A model generated the notes under the pieces. That model was not told where the DNA came from. It searched no databases and worked only from the letters and a program-made list of their open reading frames with translations. Below, one piece after another: positions 26,873-34,977 of a stretch of 64,000 bases of DNA. The DNA comes from Micrococcales bacterium (GTDB lineage Bacteria; Actinomycetota; Actinomycetes; Actinomycetales; Microbacteriaceae), in contig CANGBK010000001.1 of assembly GCA_947452235.1 (NCBI GenBank), positions 33,938 to 97,937 of the forward strand, in the 5' to 3' direction. Each line of letters starts with the position of its first letter. Positions within the stretch are counted from its first letter, which is position 1. Both the position numbers and the translations under genes were made by a program.

Positions 26873-26896
26873 TTGAAGTTCTATCGAACTGTCAAC
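26872..26896. other. Hairpin at the ffh / surface-protein convergent junction
   Basis: A 10-bp stem with one bulge (26872-26881 with 26886-26896, loop TATC) sits over the two convergent stop codons. It has no U-tract on either strand, so it may slow rather than terminate transcription. Confidence 0.35.
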
Positions 26897-28677
26897 TGAA
26901 CCTGAAGGACTTTAGATAAGTCTGCGCCAAGCGGTTTTAATTCGATTACGTGAGTGATTCCCGTGGAGCATGTGTTGTCTGAACTTGGCGACACTGTTAC
27001 TTTCAAATACCTAGACGAGTTAGACACTAACCTGCTTGGCGCTGAAACTAAATAGCTTGAGCTGAAACCGTTTGAAGCAGTTCCAAGATTTGTGAATTGA
27101 AGATTGCTAGAAACTTCATTTCCCGAAGCATCAGACTCAGCAATACAAATTGCTGCAGAGGTGTCTCCGGTAACTGGCAAGTTAGGTATTGAAACAGCGG
27201 ACGACCTTGGATAAACAGGTATCACAATGGGTGTGATCGCATCGACCGACGGTGGCGGTGGCGGGTTATCTACCCACCTAGCAAAGAGTGAGCTATCCCA
27301 TGTCGCATAGGTTGATGCAGAAAAGGTTTCCCCTGGAGATCCAGCTCGAACTAACATTTCTTGCGAGTTGCTATAGGTGTACCAACCTTCCAGGTATTGC
27401 CCTGGACGTTCAGCAGTTGGAAGAGTAAAGTCCGCAAAGTTTGTTACAGAAGTTGTCATTTGGGAGCTGTAATCCACGAAGTCCCAAAAATTGTATGGAT
27501 CGACATCCGAAATTGTCAGATTGTAAAAGTTGAACTCTGACTTCCATTGTGCATAAAGAGTTTTGCTTTCTGAGAAAGGAAAAGAACCACCATCGTCGTA
27601 AGCATCTCCACTACCGTCTGGGGCTGTGTTCCAACCTGTTAGCCAGGTGGAGTATGAATCAAAAGGCACTTTTATGCAATGAGTTGGGTCATACCAAGAA
27701 AGACAACTATTTTGAAGGTAGCCTGCGCTGTTGTCTTGCGAGTATTGTCGTGGCAAAGCACCGCTACCTCCGTTGGCATCAAAGTCAACATAGGTTGGAG
27801 CGTAAATTTGTCGTTGAAGAACTAGACGTGAAGGAATGTTTGCTGAGATATCTGTTGAACTTGACGTTGTGAAGTTATCAAACTCAAAACCATTTCCTGG
27901 AGCGATTAGGTTAACTCGATTGAAAGTAGTTCCTGGAGCTGCGATGAAGTGGATGTATACGAAAGGTTCTTGAGCCTGGGTGTAATTGCTTTGATAGGCA
28001 TAGGTATTGGTTGGGTCTTGATCTGAAAAGGAAGTTGGAGTTCCGACTTCCTGCCAGTCGACCGGATTAGAAATATAGAACTTCGTGGCGTAGGCGTCAC
28101 CGTTTTGCGAATTTAGATTTTGAGCGTTGTAGAGCACATCTGCAACATCATTTGCTGAAGTATTGGCGACAAGATCTGTTCCGTTCAAAAGTTGTATTTG
28201 GTTACCAGCGGAACCTGCTGACCACCACATTCCAAAATATGTCTGTGGTGTGTCAAAAACTATTGAAGCTCCGCCATAACCTACCGCTCCATAATTGATT
28301 GGATTTGGATATGTTCCTACTGTTGGGGAACTTGATGTTGTGCTTGCACCACCATAATTTATTTCTGGTCTAACGTGGCAGTCCGGTGTTGAAAGGTAAA
28401 GCGGTTGAATCGTTCCGCCGTTGAATGAACAAACGTCGTAGAGGTTTTGGTCGTTAAAAGTAGTCACTGAGGTTTCCGAAGGGTAATCTTCAGCAACATA
28501 TGATCCTTGAACGAATGGTTGATCTAGGTACATTGACGCTGTTTGGGAAGGCCCGGTAGCGTTAGCTCCTGGTGCTGAGGTTGGAAAGATTATGAACGCA
28601 AGCACGAACAGGGATGAGAGTGCTTTGACTCTTGATTTCGGCCTAATTCGGTTGGTTCGGTCCCTAAGGGAAGACAT
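26881..28677 (-). CDS. Secreted surface protein with Listeria-Bacteroides (InlB B-type) repeats
   Basis: A large exported protein (598 aa). A long charged n-region (about 1-18) precedes a hydrophobic core (about 19-33) and a likely cleavage after PGANA. The N-terminal half resembles beta-rich surface domains. Two repeats of the Listeria-Bacteroides type follow at about 300-385 (VDFDANGGSG, GWNTAPDGSG, LYAQW) and about 390-470 (LEGWYTYSN, LFARW), then a Pro-rich linker and a C-terminal beta domain. No LPxTG sorting signal is visible. ATG 28677 is chosen because AGGTGG lies just upstream; ATG 28707 would add ten residues. It is inserted between ffh and rpsP and may mediate surface contact (inference). 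Confidence 0.78.
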   Translation of the reverse strand: MSSLRDRTNRIRPKSRVKALSSLFVLAFIIFPTSAPGANATGPSQTASMYLDQPFVQGSYVAEDYPSETSVTTFNDQNLYDVCSFNGGTIQPLYLSTPDCHVRPEINYGGASTTSSSPTVGTYPNPINYGAVGYGGASIVFDTPQTYFGMWWSAGSAGNQIQLLNGTDLVANTSANDVADVLYNAQNLNSQNGDAYATKFYISNPVDWQEVGTPTSFSDQDPTNTYAYQSNYTQAQEPFVYIHFIAAPGTTFNRVNLIAPGNGFEFDNFTTSSSTDISANIPSRLVLQRQIYAPTYVDFDANGGSGALPRQYSQDNSAGYLQNSCLSWYDPTHCIKVPFDSYSTWLTGWNTAPDGSGDAYDDGGSFPFSESKTLYAQWKSEFNFYNLTISDVDPYNFWDFVDYSSQMTTSVTNFADFTLPTAERPGQYLEGWYTYSNSQEMLVRAGSPGETFSASTYATWDSSLFARWVDNPPPPPSVDAITPIVIPVYPRSSAVSIPNLPVTGDTSAAICIAESDASGNEVSSNLQFTNLGTASNGFSSSYLVSAPSRLVSNSSRYLKVTVSPSSDNTCSTGITHVIELKPLGADLSKVLQVQLTVR

Positions 28678-28820
28678 CGCACCACCTGAATCGACTATTT
28701 GAGGCATAACTCACTGAAACTTACTGTCAATTGTACATTGTAAAATGAAAGTGTTAGGGGAGCGTTAGAACTGGCAAACGAGCAACTTTTGACCTGAAAC
28801 GCGCCTGTTCTCGCTGGTGG

Positions 28821-28849
28821 TTGCCCTGACCCCTTATTTCTGGCAGAAT
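28821..28849 (+). promoter_or_regulatory. Candidate promoter of the rpsP operon
   Basis: TTGCCC (28821-28826) and CAGAAT (28844-28849) are 17 bp apart, followed by an untranslated leader of about 120 nt before rpsP. The -10 neighbourhood resembles that of the proposed rplS promoter, which supports both. Confidence 0.5.
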
Positions 28850-28976
28850 AGAGCGGTTGCCCTAAGTTTGACCCTCTAACCAAACTCAAGAGCAACCCCA
28901 TCAGAGCTTGACTACCGAGTGTGCCCCCACGCTCACGGTTGATCGTTCGACCCAATACACAACAAACAGGAGCATT

Positions 28977-29543
28977 GTGGCCGTAAAAATCCGCCTAAAG
29001 CGTCTAGGAAAACTTAAGACGCCTCACTACCGTATCGTCGTAGCAGACTCACGCACCGCGCGTAATGGTCGAGTTATTGAAGAGATCGGTCGTTATGTAC
29101 CAACCAACGATCCATCAATTATTGAAATCAATTCAGAGCGTGCTCTTTACTGGCTAGGTGTTGGCGCTCAGCCAACCGAGCAGGTTGAAGTTCTTTTGAA
29201 GCTAACCGGTGACTATCAGAAGTCAAAGGGTGACGCATCAGCTAAGAACACTGTTAAGCCTCAGGTAGCTAAAGAAGCTTTCGTTGCTGACACAAAGAAG
29301 AAGCCAGTTCTAAAGCCTCGTGAAGAAATCGTGGTCAAGAAGGAAGCTGACAAGGTTGCTGAAGATGTAGTTGAAGCTGTTGTTGAAGCAGCTGCTGCAG
29401 AAGAAGCTCTTGAAGAAATCGTTGAAGCTGCTGCAGAAGTTGCAGCTGAAGAAGCTGTCGCTGAAGTAGTTGCTGAAGAGGCAGCTGCCGAAGTAGTTGC
29501 TGAAGAATCTGCACCAGAGGCAGAGAAGACAGAAGAGGCTTAA
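28977..29543 (+). CDS. rpsP: 30S ribosomal protein S16 with long acidic tail
   Basis: Small-subunit protein S16 (188 aa). The conserved domain covers about 1-85 ([26 protein letters not shown]). The remaining ~100 residues are a low-complexity tail, the last ~55 almost only Ala, Glu and Val in [16 protein letters not shown] repeats. Upstream in-frame ATG 28908 is unlikely: the GTG at 28977 has AGGAG (28968-28972) at proper spacing and gives the family N-terminus. It heads rpsP-khpA-rimM-trmD. Confidence 0.95.
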   Translation: MAVKIRLKRLGKLKTPHYRIVVADSRTARNGRVIEEIGRYVPTNDPSIIEINSERALYWLGVGAQPTEQVEVLLKLTGDYQKSKGDASAKNTVKPQVAKEAFVADTKKKPVLKPREEIVVKKEADKVAEDVVEAVVEAAAAEEALEEIVEAAAEVAAEEAVAEVVAEEAAAEVVAEESAPEAEKTEEA

Positions 29544-29545
29544 TC

Positions 29546-29782
29546 GTGCTTGCCAATGCGCTCGAACACTTGGTCAAGGGGATCGTTGATCACCCTGAGG
29601 ATGCAACCGTAACTCAAAGAAGCACCAACCGTGGTGACCTACTTGAGATTCACGTGCACCCAGATGACCTTGGTCGAGTAATCGGGCGCAAAGGCCGCAC
29701 CGCCAAAGCTCTTCGCACCGTAGTGAAGGCTCTTGCCGATGGTAAGAAGATTCGCGTAGACGTAGTCGACGGTGACTTCTAG
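29546..29782 (+). CDS. khpA: RNA-binding KH-domain protein KhpA
   Basis: Single KH-domain protein (78 aa) of the KhpA/YlqC family, which pairs with KhpB to bind many RNAs and affects cell elongation and division in some Gram-positives. The GxxG loop is visible in VIGRKGRTAKALR (about 48-60). The GTG start is 2 nt after rpsP, and the gene overlaps rimM by 11 nt. Confidence 0.94.
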   Translation: MLANALEHLVKGIVDHPEDATVTQRSTNRGDLLEIHVHPDDLGRVIGRKGRTAKALRTVVKALADGKKIRVDVVDGDF

Positions 29783-30317
29783 TAACACAGCCCTTAGGGT
29801 CGGTCGGTTACTAAAGGCCCACGGCCTAAAAGGTGCTATCAAACTTGAGCTATACACAGATAGCCCTAATGAACGTTTTGTTCCTGGTGCGGTTCTAAAT
29901 CTGCAGGTACCTAGTGAATCTCCATGGTTTGGTAAAACCGTAACAGTCAAAGAAGTTCGTTGGTATAACAACCAACCAGTTATCTTCCTTGAAGGTATTG
30001 AAGACAGAACCCAAGCAGAAACCCTGATCAAAGCTATTTTGCTTGTTGATCAAGATCTCAACGAAACTCCAACTGAACCAGATGCTTGGTATGACCAGCA
30101 ACTAGTTGGCCTAAAGGTTTATCGTGACGGAGCTGAAATTGGTTTGGTTTCTGTTGTTGAACACATGCCAGCACAAGACTTGCTAATCATTAAGACACTT
30201 GATGATAAAGAAGTAATGCTTCCTTTTGTGAAGCAAATGGTTCCTGAAGTTGATATTGCCGGTGGCAAAATCACGATTACCCCTCCGATGGGTTTGTTTG
30301 AGGAAATAGAGGAATAG
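29772..30317 (+). CDS. rimM: Ribosome maturation factor RimM
   Basis: 16S rRNA processing/30S assembly factor (181 aa) that binds S19. It has the N-terminal barrel start [17 protein letters not shown] (about 9-25) and a PRC-barrel with [18 protein letters not shown] near 131-150. The GTG start overlaps khpA by 11 nt; the next gene trmD begins 2 nt after the stop. Confidence 0.95.
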   Translation: MTSSNTALRVGRLLKAHGLKGAIKLELYTDSPNERFVPGAVLNLQVPSESPWFGKTVTVKEVRWYNNQPVIFLEGIEDRTQAETLIKAILLVDQDLNETPTEPDAWYDQQLVGLKVYRDGAEIGLVSVVEHMPAQDLLIIKTLDDKEVMLPFVKQMVPEVDIAGGKITITPPMGLFEEIEE

Positions 30318-30319
30318 TC

Positions 30320-31003
30320 ATGCGCATTGATGCGATCACTATCTTTCCTCAGTATTTTGATGTTTTAGACATCTCGCTTTTAGGTAAAGCTAGAGAGAAC
30401 AACGTCATTGAATTCAATGCAGTTGACCTAAGAGATTTCACTCACGATAAACACCGAACAGTTGATGATTCGCCTTACGGTGGTGGGGCAGGCATGCTCA
30501 TGAAGCCGGAACCTTGGGGGGAGGCTCTAGATCAAATACTGAACCCTGATGGTTCAACAGTTCTTATCTTCCCTTCACCTGCCGGTGAATTATTCAAACA
30601 AGAAACAGCTCAAGAACTAGCTAAAGCTGAACACATCGTGTTTGGCTGTGGTCGCTATGAGGGTATTGACCAGAGAGTCTTTGACTGGGCAGCTTCTAAA
30701 GCGCAGGTCAAGTTGGTTAGCCTTGGAGACTATGTTCTAAACGGTGGGGAAGTTGCTGCTTTAGCCATGATTGAAGCTATAGCCAGATTGATTCCTGGGG
30801 TTATTGGTAACGCTGAGTCTTTGGTTGAAGAATCTCACAGTTCAGGGCTATTGGAATACCCGAGCTATACCAAGCCGGCTAGCTGGCGAGATTTAGAGGT
30901 TCCTGAGGTGCTCCGTGGTGGTAATCATGCTGAGATAGCCAAATGGCGTCAAGATCAGGCTTTAGAGCGAACCAAAGCGGTTAGACCTGACCTTTTAGGT
31001 TAG
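30320..31003 (+). CDS. trmD: tRNA (guanine37-N1)-methyltransferase TrmD
   Basis: Essential SPOUT-class methyltransferase (227 aa) that modifies G37 of tRNAs to prevent frameshifting. Visible: the N-terminal [24 protein letters not shown] at about 55-66, and the trefoil-knot SAM site [20 protein letters not shown] near 134-153. It closes the rpsP-khpA-rimM-trmD unit; rplS has its own leader. Confidence 0.97.
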   Translation: MRIDAITIFPQYFDVLDISLLGKARENNVIEFNAVDLRDFTHDKHRTVDDSPYGGGAGMLMKPEPWGEALDQILNPDGSTVLIFPSPAGELFKQETAQELAKAEHIVFGCGRYEGIDQRVFDWAASKAQVKLVSLGDYVLNGGEVAALAMIEAIARLIPGVIGNAESLVEESHSSGLLEYPSYTKPASWRDLEVPEVLRGGNHAEIAKWRQDQALERTKAVRPDLLG

Positions 31004-31009
31004 AAGGCT

Positions 31010-31038
31010 TTGCTTGAGCCCGTTTTATGTGGCAAGAT
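31010..31038 (+). promoter_or_regulatory. Candidate rplS promoter
   Basis: TTGCTT (31010-31015) and CAAGAT (31033-31038) are 17 bp apart, starting just after trmD. It shares the GGCA...ATAGA context with the proposed rpsP promoter. A leader of about 100 nt follows, containing a possible long-range pairing ACAGGT (31041-31046) with ACCTGT near 31118. Confidence 0.45.
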
Positions 31039-31146
31039 AGACAGGTTGCCGAAAATAAGTCTCTGCCACAGGGGAGCATCGGTAATAAATGACAGATAAA
31101 AAACATACCCGTTATTGACCTGTGTGCAAGAACAGAAGGCAGAAAA

Positions 31147-31506
31147 ATGCAGACTCTAGATTCAGTTGATAAAGCAAACCTCAAGTCAGATATCCCAGCA
31201 TTCCGCGTGGGTGACAACGTGAAGGTTCACGTAAACATTATTGAAGGTAACCGTAGCCGTGTTCAGGTTTTCCAAGGCGTCGTAATCCGTCGTTCAGGTG
31301 CTGGCATTCGCGAGACTTTCACTGTCCGTAAAGTTTCTTTCCAGGTAGGTGTTGAGCGTACTTTCCCAGTTCACTCTCCAGTTATCGACAAGATCGAGCT
31401 AGTTTCTAGAGGTGCAGTTCGTCGTGCCAAGCTTTACTACCTACGCGACCTTCGCGGTAAGAAGGCAAAGATTCGCGAGAAGCGCGACAACCAGGTTCAG
31501 GCTTAG
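31147..31506 (+). CDS. rplS: 50S ribosomal protein L19
   Basis: Large-subunit protein at the 30S-50S interface (119 aa, normal length). Conserved segments [31 protein letters not shown] and [10 protein letters not shown] are all present. GAAGG stands about 9 nt before the ATG. The ~140-nt upstream gap carries its own promoter and leader, as is usual for rplS. Confidence 0.97.
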   Translation: MQTLDSVDKANLKSDIPAFRVGDNVKVHVNIIEGNRSRVQVFQGVVIRRSGAGIRETFTVRKVSFQVGVERTFPVHSPVIDKIELVSRGAVRRAKLYYLRDLRGKKAKIREKRDNQVQA

Positions 31507-31551
31507 TCTAACTTTCAGCCTTTTAACAGGGGTAAAGGTTAGCCTTTCATC

Positions 31552-32313
31552 ATGGCGAAAAAAACCGACGTTGAACGTCCAATGCGTGGACCTTTCAAGC
31601 CTTACCGTTTGAAGATTCGTGAACTCAAAAAGAAGAACTCTATTGCTGCGTTCTTTATTGACACGGTAACCATAGTTGTTTCAGCGTTAGTTATCTCTTT
31701 CGTAATCAAGAGCTTCTTCCTGCGCTCGTTCTATATACCTTCAGGCTCAATGTTGAACACATTGCAGATCAATGACCGAATCATCGTGAACGAACTAGTG
31801 CCTAACGTCATACCTTTACAAAGAGGCGACGTTGTTGTTTTCAAAGACCCGGGTGGCTGGCTAGGTGTTTCAAACAACCCAACACCAACAACACCTACCG
31901 CTCAAATAGCTGAATGGTTACTTTCAGTGACAGGTCTTTCTTCACCAGATAACGACCAGCACCTAGTTAAACGTGTTATCGGTATTGGTGGAGATCACAT
32001 TATTTGTTGTGATCTAAATAACCGCATCACTATTAATGGCAAAGAAATTGTTGAACCGTACATCGCTAAAGGAAGTAATCCTTCAAACACAGAGTTTGAT
32101 GTGACCGTTCCTAAAGGTTCATTCTGGGTGATGGGTGATAACCGTGGTAATTCAGAGGACTCAAGATATCACGCACGAACACCTGGTAAAGGTTTCGTAG
32201 CTAGCAAATATGTTGTTGGTCGTGCCTTTGTTATCTCTTGGCCTTTCCCACATTTCACTTGGCTAGATAATTACGCTGATGTCTTTAAAAACGTCCCAGC
32301 TCCCAAGCCTTAG
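31552..32313 (+). CDS. lepB: Signal peptidase I
   Basis: Membrane serine protease (253 aa) that removes signal peptides from exported proteins. One N-terminal membrane helix (about 32-57) leads to the catalytic Ser in PSGSM (about 63-67) and the general-base Lys in KRVIGIGGD near 143. The C-terminal GDNRGNSEDSRYH box is present. Following rplS and preceding rnhB is the actinobacterial order. The 3' end overlaps rnhB by 35 nt. Confidence 0.96.
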   Translation: MAKKTDVERPMRGPFKPYRLKIRELKKKNSIAAFFIDTVTIVVSALVISFVIKSFFLRSFYIPSGSMLNTLQINDRIIVNELVPNVIPLQRGDVVVFKDPGGWLGVSNNPTPTTPTAQIAEWLLSVTGLSSPDNDQHLVKRVIGIGGDHIICCDLNNRITINGKEIVEPYIAKGSNPSNTEFDVTVPKGSFWVMGDNRGNSEDSRYHARTPGKGFVASKYVVGRAFVISWPFPHFTWLDNYADVFKNVPAPKP

Positions 32314-32938
32314 TTTTGAGCAGACCCTCAACTCAAGATACGTAATCGGTATTGATGAAGTTGGCAGGGGATGCATCGCTGGTGTGGTTGCTGTTGGTGC
32401 AGTTCTCATTGATTTAGAAAACATCGCTTCATGGCCAGCCAAACTTCAAGACAGCAAACTACTGACTCCTAAATCAAGAACAGCCATGTTTGATGAGGTT
32501 TCAAATTGGGCTAAAGCATGGTCGGTTGGTTTAGCCAGCGTTGAGGAAATAGAAACCCAAGGCATTATTCCTTCTTTAGGTTTAGCTGCCTCACGAGCAC
32601 TAATAGATATTGCCAATGTCCATGCAAAACTGCTAACCGAACACCCAACAGTAATCCTGTTGGATGGTAATCATGATTACCTCGGAACTAAGTCCATGGG
32701 CTTTAAGGTTCAAACCAAAATCAAGGCTGACCAAGATTGCGTATCTGTTGCAGCTGCTTCAGTTTTAGCGAAAGTCACTAGGGACAACCTCATGGTTGAA
32801 CTAGCCGAAAGTTATCCGGCCTATGGGCTAGATAGCAACAAAGGCTATGCCTCAGCCGATCACATCAGGGCTTTGAAAGAGGTTGGTCCATCCCCAATTC
32901 ACCGGCTGAGTTGGCTAACCAAGATTCTGGCGGAGTAG
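32279..32938 (+). CDS. rnhB: Ribonuclease HII
   Basis: RNase H type 2 (219 aa), removing ribonucleotides from DNA and RNA-DNA hybrids. The catalytic DEVGRG is at about 26-31, with later acidic residues in LLDGNHDY and KADQDCVSVAAASVLAKVTRD. The ATG at 32279 lies inside lepB; no better start is apparent downstream. In relatives it is followed directly by the DUF2469 gene, but here two opposite-strand genes intervene. Confidence 0.95.
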   Translation: MSLKTSQLPSLSFEQTLNSRYVIGIDEVGRGCIAGVVAVGAVLIDLENIASWPAKLQDSKLLTPKSRTAMFDEVSNWAKAWSVGLASVEEIETQGIIPSLGLAASRALIDIANVHAKLLTEHPTVILLDGNHDYLGTKSMGFKVQTKIKADQDCVSVAAASVLAKVTRDNLMVELAESYPAYGLDSNKGYASADHIRALKEVGPSPIHRLSWLTKILAE

Positions 32939-32953
32939 TGTGTTGTCTGAGGT

Positions 32954-33784
32954 TTAGCCAGCTGGGTTTAAACCATAATCTTTGGCGGCTTGGAGTAAAT
33001 TCGGCTTATTGAAAATTAGCGTCGCAGTTATTGTCTTGGCGTTAATTTTTGTCGTCCATCCCCATAAAGCGCTCTGAAAATTAAGGCGAACTTGTGCTTG
33101 CAATCCGCCGTTGGTTGATTTAGTCAAGTCAGGACAGTTCATGGTCCCGTTTTTAACTGAATACTTCAATTTATGACTTAGAACGACATTCAACTGTTTT
33201 GCGGCATATCTTCCCAAAGCGAGAACATTTTGGGGACCAACACTTAATAGCTCTCCAAGTCTTCCATCGTTATATTCCTTAGGAGTTGGTGTGAATGCAG
33301 AACACAACGGCAGCTGCGAATTGAACGTGGTTAATGCGCAAGGTGTTGCTTTTGGATGTACAAGATTATTTGCTAAGGGGTAAGTTGACTTTGGTAAGGT
33401 AAAGGTCATTTCTAATTCTTTGCCAGAAGCAAAGAATCCGTGCAGTTGAAAAATCTCAGCTTGGAACCCCATATTCGCAGGCAATTTTGGATCGATATAA
33501 ACTCGTGGGTTTTTTACGTAAGTTGTTGTCATGGTTGAAGCACCTGCCTGCTTCAATGCAGCCATGGAATTCAGAAGTTGTGTTTTCAACAGGTCTATCT
33601 GATCAACTGCAATTTTGTTAGCTTCCTTACTCCAGGTGAGCTTGTATGGAGGCGTGGGTATCGAATATATGTCGCCCTCACCTAATATTTCAACGACTGG
33701 TGCAGTTGCATTTGCACTTGGTGAGCTTACTAGCGCGGAAACGCCTAATCCTACGGTGACAAATAACTTCAGAAGTTTCTTCAT
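32954..33784 (-). CDS. Secreted protein of unknown function
   Basis: An unrecognised 276-aa protein with a clear signal peptide (MKKLLKLF start, core to about 20, cleavage near SANA). The mature chain has three Cys (CALTTFNSQLPLC and NCPDL) and repeated YxxK/N segments; no catalytic motif is evident. It lies 11 nt downstream of the CHAP gene with AGGAAG before its ATG, so the two are probably co-transcribed and may act together outside the cell. The pair is inserted between rnhB and the DUF2469 gene. Confidence 0.72.
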   Translation of the reverse strand: MKKLLKLFVTVGLGVSALVSSPSANATAPVVEILGEGDIYSIPTPPYKLTWSKEANKIAVDQIDLLKTQLLNSMAALKQAGASTMTTTYVKNPRVYIDPKLPANMGFQAEIFQLHGFFASGKELEMTFTLPKSTYPLANNLVHPKATPCALTTFNSQLPLCSAFTPTPKEYNDGRLGELLSVGPQNVLALGRYAAKQLNVVLSHKLKYSVKNGTMNCPDLTKSTNGGLQAQVRLNFQSALWGWTTKINAKTITATLIFNKPNLLQAAKDYGLNPAG

Positions 33785-33795
33785 TCAGCGTCTTC

Positions 33796-34434
33796 CTAAG
33801 GCGTTACCGTAACACTTAGTGGAGAAGGTGGCCTACTAATTCCGCCACCACCACCACCTGCACCAGTAAGCGGGAAGTGAATAAAGTAGTCAGGCCAACT
33901 TATAGCGCCGTCGTTTACCGTGTACCAAAGCGCTCTTTGCGAAGTTTTTTTCAAGCCGTAGTTGTCATGGGAAATGATAATGAAATCAACTGAATTGTCT
34001 GTGTTGTATTGAATGTATTCAACCATTGCGACATGTCCAACGGCTCCCCATTGAGCAATCGACCCCACCTCAGGAACATCGTCGATACGAAGATAGGGTA
34101 GTTTTACTCGAGCATTCTTTGCCCACGACGAGGCATCGCCAAGCTGATCCCAAGCTGGGTCATAAATTCCACCCAATATTTTGTTGACCCTAAAGGCGAC
34201 GTATGAGGTGCAGTTGTGGGCAATGTGCTGCCCAGACTTATCCACGTCATAGTGGTGAGGACCATCGAATCCTTTGTAACCAGTTATGCCAGTCGGCCCA
34301 TAATTAGCACAATAATATTCTGCATCCAAACATGTGAACACATTTACCCTAGTTGCTCCAGATGCTGGAACTATCCCCATTATGAATAGCAGGATTGAGA
34401 TAGCAAAAGTTAAATTAGATTTCTTGAGCTTCAA
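33796..34434 (-). CDS. Secreted CHAP-domain peptidoglycan hydrolase
   Basis: Exported amidase/endopeptidase-like protein (212 aa). A signal peptide (about 1-26) is followed by a CHAP domain with the catalytic Cys in HNCTSYVAFR (about 73-82) and His in GAVGHVAMVEY (about 129-139), and a probable third residue in SHDNYG. After the domain comes a Gly-rich run and PPSPLSVTVTP, then stop. Such a linker usually leads into another domain, so the protein may be truncated. It probably cleaves peptidoglycan of the same or competing cells (inference). Confidence 0.82.
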   Translation of the reverse strand: MKLKKSNLTFAISILLFIMGIVPASGATRVNVFTCLDAEYYCANYGPTGITGYKGFDGPHHYDVDKSGQHIAHNCTSYVAFRVNKILGGIYDPAWDQLGDASSWAKNARVKLPYLRIDDVPEVGSIAQWGAVGHVAMVEYIQYNTDNSVDFIIISHDNYGLKKTSQRALWYTVNDGAISWPDYFIHFPLTGAGGGGGGISRPPSPLSVTVTP

Positions 34435-34590
34435 CGTACGCCCCTTTAGTTAAGTTACTCAATAACTTTTTCAGTCTATTTGAGAAGACTGAGCGCGGCA
34501 ATGTATGTCAGCGCTGTAAAAATCCCTGAATTCACAAGGTTTAGGTACGTTTCTGAAATTAAGACCTTTGGCGTTAGACTTTTACCCACT

Positions 34591-34917
34591 ATGGAAGAGA
34601 ACGAATTCGAAGACTACGACAGGGAAGCTGAGCTAGCCCTATTCCGTGAATATCGTTCCGTCGTAGACACTTTCCGATACGTCATTGAAACTGAACGCAG
34701 ACTATACCTTGCCAACGAGGTTGAATTTAAACGGATTGACACCGTTACTGACTTCTATTTTGAATTAGAGCTAACCGATGTTTGGGTTTGGGACATTTAC
34801 CGAACTGATCGTTTTGTGAAGACTGTTAAGGTCCTAACCTTCAAAGATGTCAACATCGAAGAGCTAACTGGTAAGGCATATGACTTACCTAAAGAACTAA
34901 CTATTGGTGATCAATAA
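34591..34917 (+). CDS. DUF2469 family protein
   Basis: A conserved actinobacterial protein of unknown function (108 aa), normally encoded after rnhB. The family features are visible: acidic start EENEFEDYDREAELALFREY, TERRLYLANEVEF and WVWDIYRTDRFVKTVKVLTFKDVN. I choose ATG 34591 because the family begins there; an open frame continues upstream to 34480 but those residues are not family-like. No good Shine-Dalgarno site precedes it, so a leaderless transcript is possible. Confidence 0.88.
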   Translation: MEENEFEDYDREAELALFREYRSVVDTFRYVIETERRLYLANEVEFKRIDTVTDFYFELELTDVWVWDIYRTDRFVKTVKVLTFKDVNIEELTGKAYDLPKELTIGDQ

Positions 34918-34977
34918 GTTTTCAACAACTTATTACAAAACTCACCAAACTCGCGCTAAACCAATCACAATAACTGC

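Noticed and set aside
28695..28955. - strand open frame over the rpsP leader
   Set aside because: It overlaps the proposed rpsP promoter region, lacks a family match and a ribosome site.
28908..28976. N-terminal extension of rpsP from an upstream ATG
   Set aside because: The GTG at 28977 has AGGAG and gives the conserved S16 N-terminus.
29335..29577. - strand Leu/Gln-rich frame opposite the S16 tail
   Set aside because: It is the antisense of the GAA/GCT-rich repeat, not a gene.
34480..34590. Upstream extension of the DUF2469 protein
   Set aside because: Family proteins begin at the acidic stretch encoded from 34591; the extra residues are not family-like.
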